DNA of 39,283 bases from Alphaproteobacteria bacterium (lineage in GTDB: Bacteria; Pseudomonadota; Alphaproteobacteria; Micropepsales; Micropepsaceae): NCBI GenBank assembly GCA_947465395.1, contig CANIAL010000017.1, forward strand, positions 1 through 39,283, read 5' to 3'. The notes beneath the pieces were generated by a model that searched no databases, was not told the DNA's origin, and saw only the letters and a program-made list of their open reading frames with translations. The stretch's first letter is position 1. Each line of letters opens with the position of its first letter. This document shows positions 33,289 to 39,283 of the stretch, in pieces. The position numbers and the translations under genes are program-made.

Positions 33289-34227
33289 GTGGCAAAGCCA
33301 AAGGTCCTGTTCCTGCTCTCGCCGGGCTGGAACGCCTTGGGCAAGGACAGTTTCAGTCACGATAGCTATGAAGCCGTGATTCACGGGCGCGATGACTATG
33401 CGCCGGGCGACATCACCTATTTCTCCGGCTTCCGGCCCGCGCCGGGCTTCCTGAAAACGCTTCCGAATTTGCAGGCGGTGTTTTCGCTGGGTGCGGGCGT
33501 GGATGCATTCCTGGTGGACCCGGAATTTCCCCGGCACCTGCCGCTGACCCGTTTCGTCAATCCCACCCTGGCGCATGAGATGGCGCAATATGTGACCATG
33601 CATGTGCTGATCGCCCATCGCGGCCAGCGGGAGTTCGACGCGGCGCAAGCTAGCTGCGAATGGAAACAGCGCATGCTGGCCCGCGCCTCGCGCGATACGC
33701 GCATCGGCATTCTGGGCCTGGGCGATATTGGCGGGTCCGTCGCAACAAGCCTTTTGCCGTTCGACTTTCCCGTTTCCGGCTGGAGCCGCACGCGCAAGGA
33801 CATTCCCGACGTGAAGAGCTATGCCGGTGAAGGCGAGATGGACGCGTTCCTGGCCGCCAGCGATTACCTGGTCTGTGTGCTGCCGCTGACACCGGCCACG
33901 CGTGGTATTTTGAATGCCAGGCTGTTCGCCAAGCTGCCCAAGGGCGCAGTGGTGATCAATGTGGCGCGGGGCGGGCATCTGATCGAGGATGACCTGATTG
34001 CGGCGCTGGACAGCGGCCATCTGGCGGGCGCGGTGCTGGATGTTTTCCAGGTTGAACCCTTGCCCGTCGAAAGCCCCATCTGGAAGCACCCGAAAATCAC
34101 CGCCACGCCGCATATCGCGGGCATCACCGATCCCATGGCGGCGCGCGATTATGTGGTGGATTGCGTGGCGCGGGCGGAAAGCGGCAAGCCGCTGCCCAAT
34201 TTGATTGATGTGGGAAAAGGCTATTAA
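33289..34227 (+). CDS. D-2-hydroxyacid dehydrogenase (GhrA-type glyoxylate/hydroxypyruvate reductase)
   Basis: A 312-residue NAD(P)-dependent dehydrogenase. It has the Rossmann motif GILGLGDIGGSVA (about 138-150), the substrate arginine in NVARGGHLIEDDL (about 223-235), the catalytic pair Glu in VFQVEPLP and His in TPHIAG. The sequence pattern, including the LSLGAGVD-like FSLGAGVDAFL near residue 65, matches glyoxylate/hydroxypyruvate reductase A. The start is GTG at 33289, with no spacer from the cytochrome stop. The stop overlaps that of the convergent NlpC/P60 gene. The natural substrate is inferred from family only. Confidence 0.9.
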   Translation: MAKPKVLFLLSPGWNALGKDSFSHDSYEAVIHGRDDYAPGDITYFSGFRPAPGFLKTLPNLQAVFSLGAGVDAFLVDPEFPRHLPLTRFVNPTLAHEMAQYVTMHVLIAHRGQREFDAAQASCEWKQRMLARASRDTRIGILGLGDIGGSVATSLLPFDFPVSGWSRTRKDIPDVKSYAGEGEMDAFLAASDYLVCVLPLTPATRGILNARLFAKLPKGAVVINVARGGHLIEDDLIAALDSGHLAGAVLDVFQVEPLPVESPIWKHPKITATPHIAGITDPMAARDYVVDCVARAESGKPLPNLIDVGKGY

Positions 34228-35036
34228 AGCCGCTTGGCGCTGCTGACGGGTTTTGCGTTGCGCGAAATAACATCCGCCAGCGTCTCGGACGTCACTTCCA
34301 TGAAATGGGCATTGGCGTGCAACAGACGCGCGCCATCCTGCATCACGCCCACATGGCCGGGCCAGAATATGAGATCGCCGCGCTGCAGCTGATCCAGCGA
34401 TACCGCCTTTCCCAGCGCTTTTTCCATCATGTCGCTGTCGCGGGGCGAGGCGATGCCGCAGGCATTGAGCGAGGTCTGCACCAGCCCTGAGCAATCCAGC
34501 CCGGCAAACGTCTTGCCACCCCAGACATAGGGCGCGCCTAGGAAACGTTCCGCGATGGTCACGAAATCCTTGGCTGTGACGGGCGCCAAGGCATGGGCAT
34601 GGATGAAGCCGCCCGGCACGGCGCGGTAATTGCCGGATGTTTCGCCCGCTTTCACCTTGGCGTTCATGGGCAGCATGTCGCGCAAGGTTGATTTGGCGTC
34701 CGGTGCTGCTAAGAGCGGCGTCATCAGCGCCGACACTACCGCATCGGTGGTGAGCGCCGCGCCCAGTGCCTCTTCGCGCACATAGCCCACATACTGGTCG
34801 GCATCGGCCTGCAACCAGGCCCAGCCGGATTTGCGCTCATAAACCGTGACGGTTTCGCCAAGCAGAATCTCGGTGTCCTGCGCCGCATCGCCGGACGGTT
34901 CGCGGCGAAGCGAGGCGCGGCCGACAATCGCGGATGCCTTTTGGCCGTCCACGAAACGCACGGCCTCGACCTGGCCCTTCAGATGCGATGCCGCCAAATC
35001 TGCGCGGAAGGCATTGGTTCTTTTATCCGGCGCCAT
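34224..35036 (-). CDS. NlpC/P60 family peptidase with SH3 domains
   Basis: A 270-residue protein with SH3-like regions (about 30-150) and a C-terminal NlpC/P60 cysteine peptidase: Cys182 in LDCSGLVQ, His228 in PGHVGVM and a third polar residue near His240-His244 in LLHANAH. Enzymes of this layout cleave gamma-D-Glu-diaminopimelate bonds in cell-wall peptides. No signal peptide is seen, so a cytoplasmic peptide-recycling role is more likely than work on intact wall. It overlaps the preceding aminopeptidase gene by 14 bases. Both genes may process the same muropeptides, a point of inference. Confidence 0.9.
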   Translation of the reverse strand: MAPDKRTNAFRADLAASHLKGQVEAVRFVDGQKASAIVGRASLRREPSGDAAQDTEILLGETVTVYERKSGWAWLQADADQYVGYVREEALGAALTTDAVVSALMTPLLAAPDAKSTLRDMLPMNAKVKAGETSGNYRAVPGGFIHAHALAPVTAKDFVTIAERFLGAPYVWGGKTFAGLDCSGLVQTSLNACGIASPRDSDMMEKALGKAVSLDQLQRGDLIFWPGHVGVMQDGARLLHANAHFMEVTSETLADVISRNAKPVSSAKRL

Positions 35037-36381
35037 AACGTTCCTTCAGCAATGCATAGACACTGCGCGCGCCATTGGCGTCGCCGCCAACAGGACGGCC
35101 CGGGCGGGCGCGGTCGTTCCAGCCGGGAATGTCCATGTGCAGCCAGCATTTGGTTTGGGTCACAAAGCGGTTGAGAAACAGCGCGGCTGTAATCGCGCCC
35201 GCCAGATTATAGCCGGGACTGTTGGTGAGATCTGCCACGCTGCCAGTGATGGTGTTTTCATAGCCGCGCCACAGTGGCAGCCGCCACAGCGCGTCGCCGG
35301 TGACACTCGCATGACGGGCCAGATCGGCCGCCAGTTTTTCATCATCGGTGAAGAAGGGCGGCAATTCCATCCCGGTGGCGCCGCGCGCAGCCCCTGTCAG
35401 GGTGGCGATGTCCATCAGCAATTCCGGCTTTTCGTCGTCGGCATCAGCCAGCGCGTCGGCCAGTACCAGCCGGCCTTCGGCATCGGTGTTGCCGATTTCC
35501 ACGGTCAGGCCCTTGCGGCTTTTGAAGACGTCGCCAGGGCGATAGGCGGTGCCGGAGACGGAATTTTCCACTGCCGGGATCAGCACGCGCAAATTCAGCC
35601 GCAGCTTCGCGCCCATGATCATGTGCGCGATGCCAAGCACGGTTGCGCCGCCGCCCATGTCTTTCTTCATGGTCGCCATGCCGCTGGCGTTTTTCAGATC
35701 ATAGCCGCCGGTGTCGAAACAGACGCCCTTGCCCACCAATGTCACGCGCGGGGCCTTGGGATTGCCCCAGCGCATGTCGATCATCACCGGCGCGCGGGCC
35801 GAGCCTTTGCCCACGGCATGGACCAGCGGATAATTTTTTTCCAGCGCCGCGCCGGAAATGCGCGTGAGTTTCGCGCCATGGCGGCGGGCCAGGTCGGCGG
35901 CGGCGCGCGCCAGTTCGTCGGGACCCATGTCATTGGCGGGCGTGTTGATGAGATCGCGGGCGAGGATAATGCCCTCCGCGATGCGGCTGGCTTCCGCGCC
36001 ATCCAAGCCCCTGGGCAGCACCAGCTTGGCGGTTGGCTTCGCGCCCTTCTTGTAGCGGGCGAATTCATACTGGCCGAGCGCCCAGGCCAAAGCCGCGTTT
36101 TCGCCCGAACAGAAATCCGGCGCTTCGCCCAGCTTCCAGGCGCCAGCGGGCAATCTGGCGCTGGCGGCGGCGATGGCCAGCGGGTCTTTGGTTTTTCCCA
36201 AGCCCAGCACGGCGAAGGCAATGCCTCCTTTTCCCGGTACCAGCGCGAGTTCGCCAGCCTTGGCGGCAAAGCCGATGGCCTTCAGGTAAGGCGTGCGCTT
36301 GTGCCATGTCGCCAGGCCCGCCGGGGTGATGGCGTTCAGGGTCCTGGCGCTTTTGGAAGCCTTGGTGAAGCTGGGATGCAT
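35023..36381 (-). CDS. Leucyl aminopeptidase family (M17) protein
   Basis: From the ATG at 36381 the 452-residue protein has a divergent N-terminal domain and the M17 catalytic domain: GKGVCFDTGGYDLK, KKDMGGG, and the signature NTDAEGRLVLADAL with metal-binding Asp and Glu. Two zinc/manganese ions are known for the family, which removes N-terminal residues from peptides. The extra 14 codons up to 36423 lack similarity. The downstream NlpC/P60 gene overlaps it by 14 bases. The start has only a weak ribosome site. It lies 68 bases from the divergent GST gene. Confidence 0.92.
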   Translation of the reverse strand: MHPSFTKASKSARTLNAITPAGLATWHKRTPYLKAIGFAAKAGELALVPGKGGIAFAVLGLGKTKDPLAIAAASARLPAGAWKLGEAPDFCSGENAALAWALGQYEFARYKKGAKPTAKLVLPRGLDGAEASRIAEGIILARDLINTPANDMGPDELARAAADLARRHGAKLTRISGAALEKNYPLVHAVGKGSARAPVMIDMRWGNPKAPRVTLVGKGVCFDTGGYDLKNASGMATMKKDMGGGATVLGIAHMIMGAKLRLNLRVLIPAVENSVSGTAYRPGDVFKSRKGLTVEIGNTDAEGRLVLADALADADDEKPELLMDIATLTGAARGATGMELPPFFTDDEKLAADLARHASVTGDALWRLPLWRGYENTITGSVADLTNSPGYNLAGAITAALFLNRFVTQTKCWLHMDIPGWNDRARPGRPVGGDANGARSVYALLKERYGAG

Positions 36382-36449
36382 GATTGTCTCTACCCACACA
36401 AACAGGCTGTGTTTATGAATCAAATCGCGTTTCAGGCCAAGGAGCCGTC

Positions 36450-37091
36450 ATGACGTCTTATACCCTGATTGTGGGCACCCAGAACTGGTCGAGCTGGAGC
36501 CTGCGCCCCGCGCTGGCGCTGGCGGCATGCGGCGCGCCCTACCAAATCAAGGTGATAAGGCTGCGCCAGCAGGGCCTCAGCACCGAGGCCATATTGAAAC
36601 ATTCCCCGGCCGGGCGCGTGCCCGTGCTGCAATTTGATGGCGTGACGGTGTGGGACAGTCTGGCCATCTGCGAGACCCTGGCCGAGCGGCACCCCGATGC
36701 CGGTTTGTGGCCGGATGATGCGGGGACACGCGCCATCGCCCGCGCCTATGCCGCCGAAATGCATTCCGGCTTCCCGGACCTGCGCGACCAGATGCCGATG
36801 GATTTCGTGCGACGTTTGCCGATGCCGGAATTGCGCGACAATACAAAACGCAACATCGCACGGGTGATCGAGACCTGGGAAAGTGCGCTGGCGAAACATG
36901 GCGGCGAGTTTTTGTTCGGGCGTTTTTCCATCGCCGACTGCATGTATGCGCCGGTGGTGTCGCGCTTCACGACCTATGGCGTGACCTTGCCATCGGCCTC
37001 GCAGAAATATGCGGAGCGCATCTGGGCCTTACCCGCCATGCAGACATGGAAAAAGGCGTCGCAGAAGGAAGTGGATCGCGGCGAGGGCTAG
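36450..37091 (+). CDS. Glutathione S-transferase family protein
   Basis: A 213-residue protein starting MTSYTLIVGTQNWSSWSLRP. The thioredoxin-like N-domain has the SSWSLRP segment with a possible catalytic Ser, the cis-Pro in GRVPVLQ and DSLAICETLA; the helical C-domain contains RFSIADCMYAPVV with the conserved Asp. GSTs conjugate glutathione to electrophiles or act as reductases; substrate is unknown. AAGGAG five bases upstream makes the ATG at 36450 clear, despite an open frame back to 36384. Confidence 0.92.
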   Translation: MTSYTLIVGTQNWSSWSLRPALALAACGAPYQIKVIRLRQQGLSTEAILKHSPAGRVPVLQFDGVTVWDSLAICETLAERHPDAGLWPDDAGTRAIARAYAAEMHSGFPDLRDQMPMDFVRRLPMPELRDNTKRNIARVIETWESALAKHGGEFLFGRFSIADCMYAPVVSRFTTYGVTLPSASQKYAERIWALPAMQTWKKASQKEVDRGEG

Positions 37092-37092
37092 T

Positions 37093-37109
37093 GCGCTTTA
37101 TCGAAGCGC
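37093..37109. terminator. Small hairpin at the GST/TAXI convergence
   Basis: GCGCTT and AAGCGC pair over six bases around TATCG, directly between the convergent stops and including the TAXI gene's stop codon. No T run is present, so termination is uncertain. Confidence 0.35.
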
Positions 37110-38123
37110 CTGGCCTGCCATTTCCTTGTAATAACGCGCCGCGCCCGGATGCAAGGGCGCCGGCGGATTGCGCGACGCGGCGGCCAGGCTGATCTCGCGC
37201 GCGGAGGGATGGCTCAAGGATAACTGGTCGCGGTTGGCGGGATTGAACAGCGCCCGCGTCATGTCATGCACCAGTGTTTCCGATGCGCTGTCGCGCACGA
37301 TCCACACGGCGCGGGTGGAGATGGTTTCAACCGCGCCGATATTGGGATAGGCGCCGGCGGGAATGGTGGCGGGCAAAAGCGATGGCACCGCCTTCACAAG
37401 CTTGTCGCGGTTTTTTCCATCCAGCGCCACCAGCCGCGCCGTGCCGCTGCTGAGAAGTTCGCCCAGCGCCGATTCCGGCACGCCGCCCACCATGAAGAAA
37501 GCGTCCAGCGTTCCGGCCTTTATCGCCGCCACTTCGGTCTGGGTGTCCTGGTTGGACAAGCGCACGGATTTTTCCGCCACGCCCCAGGCCGCGAAAATCT
37601 CGCGTGCCGTGAAGCCGATGCCGGAACTGGCCAGGCCCAGCGCGACACGCTTGCCGCGCAAGTCGCTGACGCTCTTGATGCGCGAGCGGGTGGAGGCGAC
37701 CAGATGCACATCTTCCTCGAACAGGGACGCGATCACCCGCACATGTTTGCGGGGGCCGTCTTTCCTGAAAATGCCGTCGCCTTTTATGGCGGCGGCCACG
37801 ATGTCGCTTTGCGCCAGCCCGGAATCCACCGCGCCGCTTTCCACCTGGGCCAGATTGTCGAAGCTGCCCTGGCTGGTGCGGGCCGACGCGATCAGCCCTA
37901 TGGGGCCGCAAACACCCGGCGCCTCGCAGCGCCCGATGCCGGGGGGATGGGACACCAGGCCCGCGATTGCCTCGCCCACGGGGAAATAGGTCCCGGCGCT
38001 GGAGCCGGTGGCGACCTGGAAGGAAATGCGGGTGTCGGCGGCCATCAGCGGTGCGGCGCAGGCCGCAAGAGTGAAAAAAGCCCAAAAGGCGCTTTTTGCA
38101 GGCTGGGCAAGACGGCTTCGCAT
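37098..38123 (-). CDS. TAXI-family TRAP transporter solute-binding protein
   Basis: A 341-residue exported protein with signal peptide (about 1-28, ending LMAA). The TAXI region begins RISFQVATGSSAGTYFPVGEAIAG and includes the following conserved segments QSDIVAAA and VRVIASLFEEDVHLVA; the C-terminal GAVETISTRAVWIV region is also typical. Such proteins bind a small carboxylate in the periplasm and deliver it to a TRAP-T membrane permease. No permease gene is in the window, so the partner must be elsewhere. Ligand unknown. Its start lies at the edge of a TadE/TadG-like gene remnant on the other strand. Confidence 0.88.
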   Translation of the reverse strand: MRSRLAQPAKSAFWAFFTLAACAAPLMAADTRISFQVATGSSAGTYFPVGEAIAGLVSHPPGIGRCEAPGVCGPIGLIASARTSQGSFDNLAQVESGAVDSGLAQSDIVAAAIKGDGIFRKDGPRKHVRVIASLFEEDVHLVASTRSRIKSVSDLRGKRVALGLASSGIGFTAREIFAAWGVAEKSVRLSNQDTQTEVAAIKAGTLDAFFMVGGVPESALGELLSSGTARLVALDGKNRDKLVKAVPSLLPATIPAGAYPNIGAVETISTRAVWIVRDSASETLVHDMTRALFNPANRDQLSLSHPSAREISLAAASRNPPAPLHPGAARYYKEMAGQALR

Positions 38124-38147
38124 AAAGCCTATTTACCTTTCATTTAC

Positions 38148-38375
38148 GACCAAATCCGGGCGGACCCAAAAGACCCGGTCAAGTCAGTAACCATGCCGGT
38201 GACCGCCGGATCCACCATGCCCCTCATCGCCACTGGCGGCAGCGTAATCCTGGCGAAGGTCACCTATAAATATGCCTCCACCATGAGCGCCTATCTGGTG
38301 GGCAATTACCCCATGACCAACAGTTTCTATGCCCATCCCCGCCCGGTGCCACAGATCGCATGCTCGGCCACCTGA
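38148..38375 (+). pseudogene. C-terminal remnant of a TadE/TadG-like pilus-assembly gene
   Basis: The frame ending at the TGA at 38373-38375 reads YDQIRADPKDPVKSVTMPVT, then GSTMPLIATGGSVILAKVTY and finally GNYPMTNSFYAHPRP to the stop. This looks like the C-terminal end of TadE/TadG-type secreted proteins, where a final beta segment with KVTYKY and FYxxPR motifs is usual. The rest of such a protein is absent: upstream bases are the antisense TAXI gene. It has no ribosome site at the ATG at 38193, so it is probably a truncated copy. Family identity is from pattern recognition only. Confidence 0.45.
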
Positions 38376-38670
38376 GCCGCTGAATCCTGTTAAATAACTG
38401 AAATAAAAGGATAATATCAAAAGCAGGGGGATTTTCCGGCCACCGGCCCAAAATCCCATTTGCACAGGATTAAGGTAAAACGGACGAAACCGAACCCTTT
38501 GTCACATAAAAATTACAGTTCCTGTAAAGCCAGCAGAAAAGGCAATAATCGGCTTCAAAAACACTTATCGGCACGAGACAATCAAACCGAGAGGCGTTAT
38601 AAGCCAAAATCGGTTTTGTGTGGAATTGTCGGGGTGTCTCCCTGCACGTGATTTAAGCGAGGATGGAAAA
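38376..38670. other. AT-rich leader region before the outer-membrane protein gene
   Basis: About 295 bases with no gene. It is much richer in A and T than its surroundings. The inverted repeat AATCCTGT (38383-38390) and ACAGGATT (38464-38471) encloses a second one, GGGATTTT (38428-38435) and AAAATCCC (38450-38457), with an inner GGCC-ACC-GGCC; together these can form a nested structure. TTACAGTTCCTGTAA (38513-38527) is a perfect 6-3-6 palindrome. TTGTCA (38499-38504) and CTGTAA (38522-38527) are 17 bases apart and could be a promoter overlapped by the palindrome. Confidence 0.45.
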
Positions 38671-39283
38671 ATGAAAATTCGTATGGTGGCCATGGCCGGC
38701 GTTGCGGCACTGGCGCTCACGGTTCCTGCGAACGCGTCTGAAGGCTGGTATCTGGGCTTGGGCGCAGGTTACGACGAGCTGTCTACCATTAAAGGGTTCT
38801 CCATCCCTGCCCCCGCCAATAAGACCGTAGTCAACAGCAAGGGCAATGCCCTGATCACAGGCTCCTTCGGTTATTCCTGGCGCAACGGCATGCGCATGGA
38901 AAACGAAATTGGCTATACCTCGCACAGCATCGGCGAGCCCGGCTATGCCGGCAAGACCAGCCTGGAGAGCGACATTCTGAACCTGATCTATGACATTCCG
39001 GTCGGAGAGAGCTGGAAGTTCAGCCTCGGCGGCGGTATCGGGGTTGGTAATAACCGCATCAACATATTTATACCCAACACCTCCATCACCTTGGTAAAGG
39101 GCAGCAACACCAATTTTATATATCAGGGCATTGTGGGCGCAGCCTATTCGCTCTCGCGCGATTTGGACGTGTTCTTCGACTATCGTTATCGCGCCAACCT
39201 GGACACCAACCACCTCGACGGCAGCACCACGGCGATCAATCCGATTCGTGTTAATCCCGTTTCGGAAAACGCGTTCATGTTCG
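38671..39283 (+). CDS. Outer-membrane beta-barrel protein (OmpA-like), cut by window end
   Basis: Translation from ATG 38671 (GAGG about eight bases upstream) gives 204 codons to the window edge. The signal peptide MKIRMVAMAGVAALALTVPA ends about residue 23 (NASEG). The mature part begins EGWYLGLGAGYDELS and shows alternating hydrophobic/polar strands with Gly and aromatic residues: GNALITGSFGYSWRNGMRME, FSLGGGIGVGN, GIVGAAYSLSRDLDVFFDYR. This is the eight-strand barrel pattern of the OMP_b-brl/OmpA family. An OmpA-type peptidoglycan-binding domain may follow outside the window. Reverse-strand frames here are shadows. Confidence 0.85.
   Translation, partial: MKIRMVAMAGVAALALTVPANASEGWYLGLGAGYDELSTIKGFSIPAPANKTVVNSKGNALITGSFGYSWRNGMRMENEIGYTSHSIGEPGYAGKTSLESDILNLIYDIPVGESWKFSLGGGIGVGNNRINIFIPNTSITLVKGSNTNFIYQGIVGAAYSLSRDLDVFFDYRYRANLDTNHLDGSTTAINPIRVNPVSENAFMF

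Noticed and set aside
32500..34494. Long open frame antisense to the cytochrome and dehydrogenase genes
   Set aside because: It crosses two well-supported genes and its product is low-complexity His/Gly/Arg sequence.
38653..39213. Minus-strand open frame over the outer-membrane protein gene
   Set aside because: The plus strand has signal peptide, ribosome site and barrel pattern; the reverse frame has none.
1..39283. CRISPR arrays, defence systems, prophage or a hidden multi-gene novel system
   Set aside because: I found no regularly spaced repeats and no cas, restriction, toxin-antitoxin or phage genes; nearly all genes belong to common chromosomal families.

Overview
The window looks like ordinary high-GC chromosome of a flagellated alphaproteobacterium with a Caulobacter-type cell cycle. 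The evidence is a full-length CckA hybrid kinase beside flhB-fliR-fliQ-fliE-flgC-flgB, two exact CtrA-type boxes (TTAA-N7-TTAA) between flgB and fliO, and the block rpmH-rnpA-yidD-yidC-engB-argB ... dapD-dapE / truA-fmt-def. A more exact placement (for example near Rhizomicrobium/Micropepsales) would be a guess.

Layout. 1-804 is AT-richer and looks foreign: the 5' end of an IS3-type transposase gene and one unknown membrane protein. 878-2566 holds an SRAP protein, a small ORF, a gamma-glutamylcyclotransferase-like protein and a small lipoprotein. 2592-9546 is the cckA/flagellar block; flgBC-fliEQR-flhB and fliO-fliP diverge from a shared control region. 9642-12334 carries a two-subunit CoA transferase and, divergently, a stand-alone chorismate mutase overlapping a DUF5996 gene. 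tRNA-Arg(ACG) follows on the minus strand at 12415-12491.

12768-19288 is a plus-strand run: an OmpA-like lipoprotein, a strong terminator and promoter, then rpmH, rnpA, yidD, yidC, engB, argB and a tandem DUF1036 protein, mostly overlapping or nearly so. A DUF2336 gene, a HAD phosphatase, dapD and dapE follow. truA, fmt and def run the other way, then rmuC and a GNAT gene. recR and dnaX are directly overlapping (no ybaB between them), preceded by the SRP RNA gene, with nudC divergent. 30726-32314 is pheA-kdsB. The remainder is a membrane c-type cytochrome, a hydroxyacid dehydrogenase, an NlpC/P60 hydrolase, an M17 aminopeptidase, a glutathione S-transferase, a TAXI binding protein, what looks like the tail of a TadE/TadG-like gene, and the start of an outer-membrane beta-barrel protein cut by the window end.

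Functions cluster into flagellar export, translation and membrane biogenesis (L34, RNase P, YidC, SRP RNA, deformylase, formyltransferase), lysine/peptidoglycan precursor synthesis (DapD, DapE), phenylalanine synthesis (chorismate mutase and prephenate dehydratase at separate loci) and DNA repair (RecR, RmuC, SRAP). I found no CRISPR array, defence island, prophage or obvious novel multi-gene system. The least explained structure is a family of intergenic hairpins sharing a GCGAAGC core, two of which form the 3' ends of scoB and nudC.
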